The notes: generated from the sequence alone by a model not told the origin. A stretch of DNA of 64,000 bases from CAVSWT01 sp963731745 (GCA_963731745.1 CAVSWT010000009.1:62001-126000); one strand, 5' to 3'. Shown: positions 1 to 9,599, numbered from the stretch's first letter. Numbers and translations are program-made.

Positions 1-781
1 GGAATATACTATTATCAACTCCTTGAGCTCCTCCCCAATCACCGCCAATAGCAATGTTCAAAATCAGATGAAAATTTTTATTGAATGGCCAAACTTCCCA
101 GCCTGTATGCTCATTATTAAAAGTAAAATATTTTAAGGAATCAATGAAGATGCTTAAAGAATCAGCGTACCATTCCAAGGCATAAATATGAAATTCATCC
201 TGAACATCTGGTATTTTAATCGTTTTAGTTTTTTGTGTATTGATTCTCCAATAATATTTATTCGTATGAATGGAACCATGAATAACTCCTGGATCATACC
301 CCACATGTTCCATAATATCAATTTCACCGTTATCCGGCCAGCCGCCATTTCCGTAAGTCCAATTAGAAGGCAGCATCCAGATAGCGGGCCATGTACCTTT
401 GCCCCGCGGAAGTTTAGCGCGAACTTCAATTCTCCCGTATGTCCAGTTACCTGCAAGTTGACTGATTAATCTTGCTGATGTATAATAGTTACTGCCCACC
501 ACTTCCTTTCTTGCTTCGATAACTAAATTTCCTTTTTCAACCCTCGCATTGCTATCTCTTTTAAGAGTATAATATTGCAGCTCATTGTTACCCCAGCCGC
601 TTCCGCCTACATCGTATCCCCATTTAGTTGAATCAGGTAATCCGGAATAATCAAATTCATCAGACCAAATTAAATTCCAGTTGCTTGTATCTTCCTTGTT
701 TGACGGCTCTGTAGAATTATTTTTGCATCCTAAAACTATTATAAGAGTTCCAATAAAAAATATGAAAGTATATTTAATCAT
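1..781 (-). CDS. GH16 laminarinase-type beta-glucanase lipoprotein (3' end cut by window)
   Basis: About 260 residues are visible, read from the ATG at 781; the C-terminus lies beyond base 1. A hydrophobic N-terminus ending LIIVLGC (Cys19) is a lipobox, so the enzyme should be lipid-anchored. The order WSDEFDYSG (39-47), GWGNNELQYYT (62-72), YGRIEVRAKLPRGKGTWPAIWMLP (split here: 115-123, then 124-138) and GEIDIMEHVG (152-161) is the ordinary GH16 order. The catalytic signature is of the ExDxxE type, with E153 as likely nucleophile and E158 as acid/base, typical of laminarinases acting on beta-1,3 or mixed-linkage glucan. It lies 45 bases downstream of the permuted lichenase gene on the same strand and is probably the last gene of that operon. 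Family assignment is firm; exact linkage specificity is inferred. Confidence 0.9.
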   Translation of the reverse strand, partial: MIKYTFIFFIGTLIIVLGCKNNSTEPSNKEDTSNWNLIWSDEFDYSGLPDSTKWGYDVGGSGWGNNELQYYTLKRDSNARVEKGNLVIEARKEVVGSNYYTSARLISQLAGNWTYGRIEVRAKLPRGKGTWPAIWMLPSNWTYGNGGWPDNGEIDIMEHVGYDPGVIHGSIHTNKYYWRINTQKTKTIKIPDVQDEFHIYALEWYADSLSIFIDSLKYFTFNNEHTGWEVWPFNKNFHLILNIAIGGDWGGAQGVDNSIF

Positions 782-826
782 TTTTAGTTCATCTATTTAT
801 TAAAAAAAAGTTGCTTGTTTTTTTTA

Positions 827-2653
827 TTACTTCAATAATATCAATTTCTTCATAGAATAAGATTCATCTCCCACAATAGAATAAAAATAAACCCCGGAGC
901 TGAATGTACGATCATTGCTGCTTTCCGAATTCCACATAAATTCCTTATATCCTTTCGCCTGCAAACCCAAGTCTTTATAGTAAATTTGTCTGCCAAGAAT
1001 ATCATAAATAAAAAAATTTATTTCCTGTGTTTTATCGTTGTAATAATTAATTGTAGTACTTCCGTTAAAAGGATTAGGATAATTTTGTTCTACATAAAAA
1101 TTGCCCGGCTTATTTTCAATTTTATCATTTAATCCTGTTGAAACATCTTCTATTACAATGCCATTTAGTTGCGGATTATCTATTTCAGCACATAAATTTA
1201 TTTCCAAAATTTCATCTTCCACTTTCACATCATTTACATCGATATCGTAAGCAGTATTTATATTTGCATTTGCATAAATATCAAAATTGTTTCGTGCCAA
1301 AATACCTTCTACATAAACATCAAAAACTCTTTGATCCCCGGAAGAGAAATATTCTTCAGCAAACATCAGCTTAACATCATATTTACCGTTTGGAACTCTA
1401 ATTCTATAACTCACCAAACCATATCTATTGCTTCTGTAAATCGAATCTAACTCTGTTTCATTTATTTGAAAAGTAGATGGATATTCTGAAGCTGTCCCTT
1501 CCGTATATCCATACTCAGTTGTTTCATCCCAAAGCTGATCTGCTAAAAACCCTTGCGCTGTTTTACCTCCGACATTAATTTTAATTGGAAATGATTTTTG
1601 TTTTGAATTTGTTATAGCGATAGAACTTGTTGGCATTTTATTAGGGATTGCTGCAGTGTCTTTTATATTTAACACTATCAAATTGTAGCTTTGAGATAAA
1701 TTAATTCCCGATACTCGAAGTTCGACAGTTTCATTATCGCCAAGCAGAGAAGCGCTGTTAACGGTGACATTTTGAATTATATAATTTGATTTTACTTCTG
1801 CATTAGCTTTGTCAACAGCTTCGGAAAATTTTACTATAACTTTTTGTTCATCAGCTCTTGCCCACAAAACAACGGGAACCTGTTTATCAACAAAACCTAT
1901 ATTAGCGGCATCAGTTAAACATAAAATCATCTTTCCATCTTTAAATACACAATTTTCAGGAATAAAGTCACAATTGTTTCCTCCAAAAGTGTGAGTTGCT
2001 TTTTGCCATCTGCTTGTGTCAAAAAAATTAAATTCGTCTTTCCATTGAAGGCTGAAATTGTTTGAGGTTCCATAGTTTCCCGAGCCTGGGGTGTAAGAGT
2101 AATAGCTAACCCAATCATAAAATGCAAATGCCGGAAGTATCTTTGGATTCCATTTGCCTATCCAATCTTCAGCAGCCGGATTCCAAATATTCATCATAAT
2201 TTTTTGTTCATGAGTTAAAGTTAAAACATGATCCCCGGTTTGTTTGTATACTTCCACATCATCTATAAACCAGGCAACATAATCCGGCGTCCATTCAATG
2301 GCATAGGTATGATAATCTTGTGATGGATCAAAATCCACAAAGTTTGCTCTTACATGATTCCTTTGGCTAGGCGTGATAGTATTAAATTGTACACTATTAT
2401 TGTAACGTCCAAGTATTTCTAAATCAATTTCATTCCACTTTGAAGTTGCCCATGGGTCTGAAGGTGTGCCGTCAAAATAAGTAAAGAATGAAGCGAGAGT
2501 ACCTTCTTTATTTGTGGCCTTGTACCTCGCTTCCATCCTTCCATATAAGTAAGTATCTATTGTTCTTAGTTCCGCCCCTTTAAAATCCTTTGCAGAATTA
2601 ATCGTTGGAATAATTAAAATTGTATAAAAGAAAATTATTGAAATCACTTTCAT
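827..2653 (-). CDS. Circularly permuted GH16 lichenase with malectin and T9SS sorting domains
   Basis: Secreted endo-beta-1,3-1,4-glucanase. The ATG at 2653 is preferred: it follows a purine-rich AGAAAAGAAAAG and starts a clean signal peptide. A TTG at 2674 is the only longer start. Numbering below is from 2674. The mature protein opens with KDFKGAELRT, normally the middle of a lichenase. The catalytic motif WNEIDLEILGR has E82, D84 and E86 (ExDxE, lichenase type). After YDWVSYYSYTPGSG (186-199) comes WKDEFNFFDTSRW (210-222) through DGKMILCLT (245-253), which is the usual N-terminal part. This is the order of the naturally permuted Fibrobacter succinogenes lichenase. An Ig-like domain (~264-355), malectin-like domain (361-509) and T9SS domain (525-615, YPNPFN, ending KLILLK) follow. 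It is downstream of the PorV gene in the receptor operon. Confidence 0.92.
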   Translation of the reverse strand: MKVISIIFFYTILIIPTINSAKDFKGAELRTIDTYLYGRMEARYKATNKEGTLASFFTYFDGTPSDPWATSKWNEIDLEILGRYNNSVQFNTITPSQRNHVRANFVDFDPSQDYHTYAIEWTPDYVAWFIDDVEVYKQTGDHVLTLTHEQKIMMNIWNPAAEDWIGKWNPKILPAFAFYDWVSYYSYTPGSGNYGTSNNFSLQWKDEFNFFDTSRWQKATHTFGGNNCDFIPENCVFKDGKMILCLTDAANIGFVDKQVPVVLWARADEQKVIVKFSEAVDKANAEVKSNYIIQNVTVNSASLLGDNETVELRVSGINLSQSYNLIVLNIKDTAAIPNKMPTSSIAITNSKQKSFPIKINVGGKTAQGFLADQLWDETTEYGYTEGTASEYPSTFQINETELDSIYRSNRYGLVSYRIRVPNGKYDVKLMFAEEYFSSGDQRVFDVYVEGILARNNFDIYANANINTAYDIDVNDVKVEDEILEINLCAEIDNPQLNGIVIEDVSTGLNDKIENKPGNFYVEQNYPNPFNGSTTINYYNDKTQEINFFIYDILGRQIYYKDLGLQAKGYKEFMWNSESSNDRTFSSGVYFYSIVGDESYSMKKLILLK

Positions 2654-2700
2654 GAACTTTTCTTTTCTCTGCAATTAAAAGATTCACAAATTATAAATCC

Positions 2701-3729
2701 TCAAAATGTTACCATGAGTGAAAACTTTTGAACATTTGATAATCTTCCGAAATCCTGATAAGCATAATCAAATCTAACAGCAATGTTTCCGAGCAGTAAC
2801 TGCTGAATGCCGGCACCCAAAGAAAATGTCTCTTCTGAATCCGTTAACAATAGAGATTTATAACCGCCGCGTAAACTTAAAAGATTATTAAAAGTATATT
2901 CGCCGCCAACATTTACACTTTCATAATTATCACTAACATGTAGTGCATCAACACCTAAAGTTATTCTATGCATATCTGTTTTAACCGGTTCGTAAGCTAA
3001 TCCAACTCTAAAGTTCAACGGCAATTCCCATGTATCAGTTTGCAGGTAAGCTGGTATGTTTCCATTATTACCGCTGCTGTTTGGATCAGGATCATATAAC
3101 ACTAATGCTGAATTGCCCTGCAGCTGCATTTTTGTACCAAAGTTTGATATTGACATTGCGAGAACGATTCCATCGAATGGTGTTACGTATTGAACGCCCA
3201 TATCAAGTGCAATTGCTGAAGCAGACATTTTCCAAATATTTTGATAAACAAATTTTGGATTAAAACCGATAGCAAAATTGTCAGTTAATTGAATTGCCCA
3301 AGCAAGACTAAATGCCGCATCCTTCACAGTAAAAGTTTCGCCTGTTCCTTCGGGCTGGTCAACCGTTGTAACCTTCATGTCTCCATAGTCTGAAGTGGTA
3401 AAACTTGCACCTATAGTTCCAAGCTCACCTAAGTTATAAGTGAAAGCAAGAAAATTATAATTTAAATCTGCAATCCATTGGGTATGGTCAACTAAAAGGC
3501 CTGCCCCTTGAAGTTTTGTAATTCCCGCAGGATTCCAATAAAGTGCACTTGGGTCGTCGGCAATCGCAACATACGCACTTCCCATTCCTGAAGCTCTAGT
3601 CCCTTGACCAATTGATAAAAAAGGAGCTGCAACAGTTCCTCTTTTGGAAACGTTGGAAACAAAATCTTGTGAAAATAAAGACGTTGTTAAAAATAGCGTT
3701 AATGTAATTGTTAATATTTTATTTTTCAT
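2701..3729 (-). CDS. PorV/PorQ-family outer-membrane barrel protein
   Basis: 342 residues with a signal peptide (cleavage near FLTTSLFSQ). The N-terminal motif GTRASGMGSAYVAIADDPSALYWNPAGI and the alternating beta-strand pattern with a final Phe (SLMVTF) mark the PorV/PorQ (UPF0164) family, FadL-like barrels. PorV in Porphyromonas and Flavobacterium shuttles T9SS cargo from the translocon to the surface attachment complex. The gene sits 15 bases after a giant T9SS-sorted protein and just before the T9SS-sorted lichenase, so a dedicated role in exporting or holding these proteins is inferred. A paralogue is at 57293-58312 in the same gene order. A general lipid or solute channel role cannot be excluded. 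Confidence 0.85.
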   Translation of the reverse strand: MKNKILTITLTLFLTTSLFSQDFVSNVSKRGTVAAPFLSIGQGTRASGMGSAYVAIADDPSALYWNPAGITKLQGAGLLVDHTQWIADLNYNFLAFTYNLGELGTIGASFTTSDYGDMKVTTVDQPEGTGETFTVKDAAFSLAWAIQLTDNFAIGFNPKFVYQNIWKMSASAIALDMGVQYVTPFDGIVLAMSISNFGTKMQLQGNSALVLYDPDPNSSGNNGNIPAYLQTDTWELPLNFRVGLAYEPVKTDMHRITLGVDALHVSDNYESVNVGGEYTFNNLLSLRGGYKSLLLTDSEETFSLGAGIQQLLLGNIAVRFDYAYQDFGRLSNVQKFSLMVTF

Positions 3730-3744
3730 TTTAATTCTCCGTCT

Positions 3745-6700
3745 CTACTTAATTATTGCAAATTTGCCGATTTTCTCACCAACGCCCGGTGCATCCACAT
3801 GATATATATAGAGGCCGTAGGCTATATCCATTCCGTCTTCAGTAACAAGGTTCCATGATAAAGAACCATTTGTTGGTGATGAATCTTTATAAAGAGTTTT
3901 AACTAAGGCGCCGGCTACAGTATAGATTCGAACAGTGCAATTTGTCGGCAAATTTGTAAAATCAATTCTTCGTTCTCCTCTTCCGGTTTGACTAACATTC
4001 CGCTTTTCCCATTTATCTGCTGAAATATATGGATTAGGGACAACATCCACTTTATCCAAATCGTCCTTGGCTGAAGAAACATCAACTTTGCTTGATTGGG
4101 TAGAAAAGGTAAAATAATCTCCTTCCAAAAAGGGTTTATTAGTTGTGATTCTAAAAATATCTCCGGCAACAGGAGGAGCAGAAAACGGAGCATTTACATC
4201 TTCAGAATAACCGATTCTCCAGGTTAATTTGTATTGTGTTCCAATATATTCTATGATTACAATATCATCGCCGGCATCAAATTGTTTTGTTCCGTTGTTA
4301 TCAAAAACTTCCGCTTTAACTTCGCGACCATCAGTAATATTTGTGACTTTAAAATTAATCGGCATTTTACTTAAAGGAGTTGTGTTGGTAAAATCAGATA
4401 AAAATTCAATTTCATAATCAGCAGGCCATGCTAAATCTCTATTAGGACTGCTTTTGTCTGCTGATATAGGCATTAAATAATTACTGAAACCTTTTACCCA
4501 TCCGCTTTGATCAATATTTACATTTACTGAATCAAAGTTTGTTACTGATACGGCAAGTCCATCGAAAGGAGGACTAAATTTATCAGGTCCAAATGAAGAT
4601 GAATCAATTCCGGAAACAAGTGTATCTGTAGAGGAATTAAAATTCCTGATAATTGAATATGAAGTAGTTTTATACTTTACATTTGATGTGTCACCATCTG
4701 AATTAAATCTTACTTTATAAACAGCTCCATCTTTAATTAAAGAACCATCTAAGACAGTTATGCCCAATTTCCCCGTGCCCAATCCTTCAGTAACTTTTGT
4801 AAAATCCCCATTAACTTCAGGCGGTTTATAACCAGCTGCAGGTGCATTCGGCACCATCACCGCACAATTTATATCTACAAAAATTATATTTCCGCCTACA
4901 TCAGACTGAATAATTTTTGTTGTTTCTGTAGGTGTTAATCCGGAGGTTCCGTATTGCGGATCACCCATATCATAAGCCACGCAGGCATAATAATAAGTAG
5001 CGCCATTTACCACATTAGTATCGATGAATGAATGCTGCAAACCGGAATTGTTTCCCATCCAGAAATGTGCGCCATTTATACCAACGGGATCGGATCCTTT
5101 AATACTATCTTTCACATCAAATTGCGCAATAGGTTTCCAGTATTTTTGATCACCTTTAGAATCCGTAATCACTTTTATATCATTAAATTCAGGTTCTTCA
5201 CTTCTATAAATTAAGTAACCTTCAAAATCTTTTTTTGCTAAAAATCTGTCATAAGAAGATTCTGAAATGTTATCCCAGTAAAGAAATACTTTTTTATTTC
5301 CGGCAACTGCATGTAAAGTAGGTTTATAGGGCGGCTGTGAGAAGTTGTAGTTTGCATTGTAAATCTGTTGAACAGTTTCTTTATTAAAAACCATATCATC
5401 ATAATCACTTCCAAACACTATGGCAATAGAGAATCTTTCTCTTAAATTTCGTTTAAGAGGAAATGGGCCTGAACCAAAAAGTATTTGGATATTAGTTTTT
5501 TGAATAGTAGTATCAAAACTTCCCCGGTTCATTTTTTGCCAAATTACTTCATCATTCTTTGGCCAAATTGCAGTTGTTCCTTTATTCTCTAATCTTTCTA
5601 TTGCTAAGCTGGTTAAACCAATTTGATCTGATTCATCTTTATCAGTTGCATCAAAATTTGGTTCGCCAGGAGTTGGTTGACCATCACCTTCACCTTCATC
5701 AGGACCGTTGTATTGTCTATCAAAAGGTCCAACACCGTCTTTACCTAAATCATCGTTAAGCGGTTCTTTGTTGTCAGGATCCCAAACACCATTTCCATTT
5801 AAATCTGCAAATGGTTTCCAGTCACCATCATTATCTATATTATCATCACGTCGTTCATCAACAATTCCATCTTCATCATCATCAATTTGATTAAATGCAT
5901 TTCCTGGACTTTCCAAAAATGCATATCCAATGTAACCGGTTTTCCAATTGTTAGGAGGAGCCTGCCCGTCACTATCAAATGCATAGGCTAAATCCAATTT
6001 CGTATCATAAGAAGCATTATCATCACCTCCATCGTCATAACTACCAACTCCAGTGTCGCAATAAAATCCAAACATGGTTGAGTCATAATCCACATCGGAA
6101 AGATTGACAATATCATAATGCCAGAATATTATATCTTCCGCTAATACATGTGACCATTGGAAACCTCTGATTTCCATTCTTAATCCTAATCCACCTCTAC
6201 CAGAGTCGGCTGCAATAGGATAGTATTTATATGGCGCCCTAGTAAACTCTTTGTCTTGAGAATCATCCATCACAAAAAAAGTTTCGAAATCTGCATTCTG
6301 AACTCCACGTCCAAAATACCCGAACCAGTACCCGTCCCAAGAAGGATCTATATTAGGCAAACTTCTTGGCCAGAAATTTGGCCATGTAAAAGGCTTTGTA
6401 CTTATTGCAGGTTCTTCCGATGATTCAGCGGCATAGCCTGGAACCGGCTCGGTAACCCATAGCTGGCCTGTGACCGGATCGCTGTCGACTTCTTCTCTGT
6501 AAGACGTCTCAACCGGATGAATTATCTGATTATTACCAGGAGCAACGACTCGAGAAACAACTAATGGCGTACAGCCGTCAAGATAATTATGTTGAGTACC
6601 TTTAGGCCATTCGCCTGAGGGGCCAGGATATCCTCCCGAACTCCACGTTCCGATTTGGCCATCATTTCTAAAAATAGTCTGTACAAGATTGCCATTCATA

Positions 6701-6831
6701 ATTCCCTTTTTTCGAAATGTCTTATCGCCATGCGGTTCATCTCGAAAAGCTTGTGTTTGAGGAGTTACCTGAGCAAAAACAGATATACTCGTGAATAATA
6801 TCAAAATGAAAAAAGTTAACGGTCTATTCAT
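3745..6831 (-). CDS. Giant Asp-rich T9SS-sorted surface protein, candidate SusD-like partner
   Basis: About 1028 residues from the ATG at 6831, which has GGAG seven bases upstream; an ATG at 6843 would add MELE. A signal peptide ends near SISVFAQ. Residues ~320-404 (numbered from 6843) are very rich in Asp, with IDDDEDGIVDE, NIDNDGDW and DLNGNGVWDPD; these are thrombospondin-3 or dockerin-like calcium-binding patterns. They are followed by NFDATDKDESDQIGLTS. Fn3-like strands with YYYACVAYD follow. The end is a T9SS domain starting VVPNPYISADKWEKRN and finishing IGKFAIIK. It lies between a TonB receptor and a PorV-like gene. A paralogue at 58325-61579 sits in an identical triad. No enzyme motif was recognised. 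A glycan-capture role analogous to SusD is inference. Confidence 0.78.
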   Translation of the reverse strand: MNRPLTFFILILFTSISVFAQVTPQTQAFRDEPHGDKTFRKKGIMNGNLVQTIFRNDGQIGTWSSGGYPGPSGEWPKGTQHNYLDGCTPLVVSRVVAPGNNQIIHPVETSYREEVDSDPVTGQLWVTEPVPGYAAESSEEPAISTKPFTWPNFWPRSLPNIDPSWDGYWFGYFGRGVQNADFETFFVMDDSQDKEFTRAPYKYYPIAADSGRGGLGLRMEIRGFQWSHVLAEDIIFWHYDIVNLSDVDYDSTMFGFYCDTGVGSYDDGGDDNASYDTKLDLAYAFDSDGQAPPNNWKTGYIGYAFLESPGNAFNQIDDDEDGIVDERRDDNIDNDGDWKPFADLNGNGVWDPDNKEPLNDDLGKDGVGPFDRQYNGPDEGEGDGQPTPGEPNFDATDKDESDQIGLTSLAIERLENKGTTAIWPKNDEVIWQKMNRGSFDTTIQKTNIQILFGSGPFPLKRNLRERFSIAIVFGSDYDDMVFNKETVQQIYNANYNFSQPPYKPTLHAVAGNKKVFLYWDNISESSYDRFLAKKDFEGYLIYRSEEPEFNDIKVITDSKGDQKYWKPIAQFDVKDSIKGSDPVGINGAHFWMGNNSGLQHSFIDTNVVNGATYYYACVAYDMGDPQYGTSGLTPTETTKIIQSDVGGNIIFVDINCAVMVPNAPAAGYKPPEVNGDFTKVTEGLGTGKLGITVLDGSLIKDGAVYKVRFNSDGDTSNVKYKTTSYSIIRNFNSSTDTLVSGIDSSSFGPDKFSPPFDGLAVSVTNFDSVNVNIDQSGWVKGFSNYLMPISADKSSPNRDLAWPADYEIEFLSDFTNTTPLSKMPINFKVTNITDGREVKAEVFDNNGTKQFDAGDDIVIIEYIGTQYKLTWRIGYSEDVNAPFSAPPVAGDIFRITTNKPFLEGDYFTFSTQSSKVDVSSAKDDLDKVDVVPNPYISADKWEKRNVSQTGRGERRIDFTNLPTNCTVRIYTVAGALVKTLYKDSSPTNGSLSWNLVTEDGMDIAYGLYIYHVDAPGVGEKIGKFAIIK

Positions 6832-6848
6832 TTCAAGCTCCATTTAAA

Positions 6849-9599
6849 TTAAAATCCTACCCCAAACCCAAGTCTTATCTGTCTTGGTGCTGAATAGTCT
6901 TGTGGGTTTAATAAATATTCATGTTTTGTATTTAAGCCGTAAAGTGTATTCGTATATTCTTCAGCTCGCAAATCAATACCTGCACGGCCTGTGGAAGCAC
7001 TTACACCATATTCATTTTTGATATCAAATAAATTGTAAATGAGTAAATAAGTGTTAAATGTTAAACCAAATACATCAAAATTCTTTGTTCCTTTTAAATC
7101 AACATTCACAGATGTTGGTTTAGTACCGTTGTTTTCAAAACGTAATCCCCTGGTATATCTTGTATCTTCGGTATAGGGTGTACCTGAACCATAACTAAAA
7201 ATCAAACCTGTCGTCCAGTCTAATGGATCACCGACGGTTAATGAAACATTAAGAGTAGATGATTGATCCCAATTTAATGGAACTAATCTTTTTGTGGTTT
7301 CAACAGGTGGATCGGATTGGCTGTTATTAAAAACCTGGTTAGGATCAGAAGCATTTCCTTGCGCAACCTGATATGTATAATCTACTTTTGCACTAAACAT
7401 ATCTGAGTATCTTTTCTCCAGCGTTACAACCAAGCCTTTTACATTGCCGTAATCTCTATTTATATATCTTGCAAAAGAAAAGCCTTCATAAGTATTTAGG
7501 ATTTCAGTTCCTAATAGATTTCTAATGTCACTATAGTATACGGACATATCCAAAGAAATATTCGGGAAAAGAACTTGTTGAATACCCAACTCATATTTTA
7601 CTGTTTTTTGTGCTTTTAATTCCGGATTGCCGATAAGATTATTCACACCACTGGTTTGATCAACTATATAAGCATTGTTTGTATATAAATTTTCAAAAGT
7701 GGGTATCTGGAAAAAATGTCCGTAAGAAAAATGAATAGCTCCTTCGGTTGTAATTGGAAATGATACACCCAATCTAGGACTTATCTGAGATTCTGATTTT
7801 GCTTTTCTAGTTTGATTAGCACCAGGAAAGTTTGGATTATTTAATGGATTTCTAATATCAACAGGCAATGTTGTATTAGGATCAAAATAATCAAATCTTA
7901 CACCTGCATTTATAATCATTATATCGTATTCCATTTTATCCTGGATGTATGCAGAAAACTCATAAGGCTTCACTTCATATTTTTCATGCTGTGAAGTTCC
8001 CGGGTTAGTATAACCAATGGTGAAAATTGGAATAGGATCTCCATATTGATCTAGTACTGGATTTCCCGTTGAATCAACTACAATCTGCCCCTCGGTCTGA
8101 TTTTTAATACTCTTTGATTCATTAAATATTTTGTAATTGGTATACTCGGCCCCTAATTTAATTTTATGTTCTTTACTTACTTGAGATTCGATAGCAAAAA
8201 TTGCAATGTTTGTTGTAGTCGACCGATTATACCTATCAGTTTCATTTCCGCCATAATTGAATGTGTAGTTTGTTAGCGGCGTTGAAATATTAGGGTCAAC
8301 ATATCGTGAATCATATTCATTCGGATATAAATATCCTTTGTATTTATTTAAGTTTGAAGCAAACTTTAAAGTTGCGTATGTACTTTGTGTCGGAAAGAAT
8401 GATATCTGTAAATTATTGCTGATGTTTGTTCTATAATGGTTTTTAATTGCATCGGGTGCAAATCGGAACGCATGATTATAATATTTATTCCAATGATCAT
8501 CCCAAAATAAGCTGTAACTTATTTTCCACTGCTCAAGTCCATATGTTAATTTACCATTGAAAGATTTGCTCTCTTCAGGATTCATTGCTACATAAGCGCT
8601 ATCCCCTGTATTTCTACTAATAAAGAAATCCGGGAATTCAGAAAATGTTAGCGGGGCTTTGTCACCGGTGTTATAAAATCTTCTTCCGTACATATAGCCT
8701 TGGTTTTTAAAATATCTTCCCGTTAAGAAAAATGATAAGCTATTCAATATTTTTGTTGGGCCGCTGAAACCGAATTGCAAATCTTTTGGCCCGTTGGAAT
8801 TCACTTTGTTTAGATTATAAAATATGTCGTTATGATTTGTAAAATAATTCCCTGCGTAAGCTGAAGCAAAACCTTCATATCTAGATGATCCATCTTTAGT
8901 TACAATATTAACTACTCCCGAAAGTGCTTTACCATATTCAGCATTAAATGTTCCGCTTATTACTTCAAGTTCCCTAACTGAATTGTTCTCAACAGTTAAT
9001 GCAGAGCTTCCATTAAAAGCATCATTTATGGGAACTCCATCAACAAGGTATGCAACCTCATCTGATCTTCCGCCTCTAAAATGCCCGGCAACTACCCCGG
9101 CTTGTAAATTAATCACCTGACTTAAATTTTCAACCGGCATCATCTTAATATCTTCTGAAGTTACTATAGCAGATGAAGAGGTTAAATCTTTTGTGATTAA
9201 CGGAGCTTTAGCTTGTATAACTATCTCTCCGATATTTATTGCTTCGGAGGTAAGTTCAACGTCTAAAGATGTGGTTAAATCAATTTTAACCGCGACGTTT
9301 TCAATCCTTACTTTATGATAGCCTACTGCACTTGCAATAACTGTGTACTTTCCAGGCGGAATATTATTTATATAAAAATATCCATCCACATCAGCAGCTG
9401 CACCGAAGTATGTTCCTTCGATCAAAATATTTGCGCCTAATATTGGTTCACCGGTTTCTTTATCCACTATTTTTCCTGAAATTTTACCAGTTGTACCAGC
9501 ATGCAATATATTTAAAGGTAATAATAAAGTTAGGATTAAAAGAAGCTGTGATAATTTTTTAATGTCTTTCATCCTGTTTAGAAGTAAGATTCTGTTCAT
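6849..9599 (-). CDS. TonB-dependent receptor with carboxypeptidase-like N-domain
   Basis: 916 residues. After a signal peptide (cleaved near LNILHA) comes a carboxypeptidase-regulatory-like domain, GKISGKIVDKETGEPILGAN, around 37-125, typical of SusC-type and other Bacteroidota receptors. A plug domain with VDGVPINDAF and FNAEYGKALSGVVNIVTKDG precedes a long beta-barrel ending RLGFGVGF. ATG at 9599 is used; ATG at 9572 is also possible. It starts an operon with the Asp-rich T9SS protein, PorV-like barrel and two GH16 glucanases, so it most likely imports beta-glucan oligosaccharides. No SusD lipoprotein follows it. The strong hairpin at 9693-9716 separates it from the upstream gene, so its promoter should lie in 9600-9692. 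I could not pick a convincing promoter there. Confidence 0.9.
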   Translation of the reverse strand: MNRILLLNRMKDIKKLSQLLLILTLLLPLNILHAGTTGKISGKIVDKETGEPILGANILIEGTYFGAAADVDGYFYINNIPPGKYTVIASAVGYHKVRIENVAVKIDLTTSLDVELTSEAINIGEIVIQAKAPLITKDLTSSSAIVTSEDIKMMPVENLSQVINLQAGVVAGHFRGGRSDEVAYLVDGVPINDAFNGSSALTVENNSVRELEVISGTFNAEYGKALSGVVNIVTKDGSSRYEGFASAYAGNYFTNHNDIFYNLNKVNSNGPKDLQFGFSGPTKILNSLSFFLTGRYFKNQGYMYGRRFYNTGDKAPLTFSEFPDFFISRNTGDSAYVAMNPEESKSFNGKLTYGLEQWKISYSLFWDDHWNKYYNHAFRFAPDAIKNHYRTNISNNLQISFFPTQSTYATLKFASNLNKYKGYLYPNEYDSRYVDPNISTPLTNYTFNYGGNETDRYNRSTTTNIAIFAIESQVSKEHKIKLGAEYTNYKIFNESKSIKNQTEGQIVVDSTGNPVLDQYGDPIPIFTIGYTNPGTSQHEKYEVKPYEFSAYIQDKMEYDIMIINAGVRFDYFDPNTTLPVDIRNPLNNPNFPGANQTRKAKSESQISPRLGVSFPITTEGAIHFSYGHFFQIPTFENLYTNNAYIVDQTSGVNNLIGNPELKAQKTVKYELGIQQVLFPNISLDMSVYYSDIRNLLGTEILNTYEGFSFARYINRDYGNVKGLVVTLEKRYSDMFSAKVDYTYQVAQGNASDPNQVFNNSQSDPPVETTKRLVPLNWDQSSTLNVSLTVGDPLDWTTGLIFSYGSGTPYTEDTRYTRGLRFENNGTKPTSVNVDLKGTKNFDVFGLTFNTYLLIYNLFDIKNEYGVSASTGRAGIDLRAEEYTNTLYGLNTKHEYLLNPQDYSAPRQIRLGFGVGF

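Noticed and set aside
154..469. Open frames on both strands inside the first GH16 gene
   Set aside because: The frame read from 781 gives a continuous GH16 protein with all motifs; the others are shadows of it.
3745..6831. SusD-family assignment for the giant protein
   Set aside because: It lacks a lipobox and any SusD/RagB sequence feature and has a T9SS domain; only a functional analogy is proposed.
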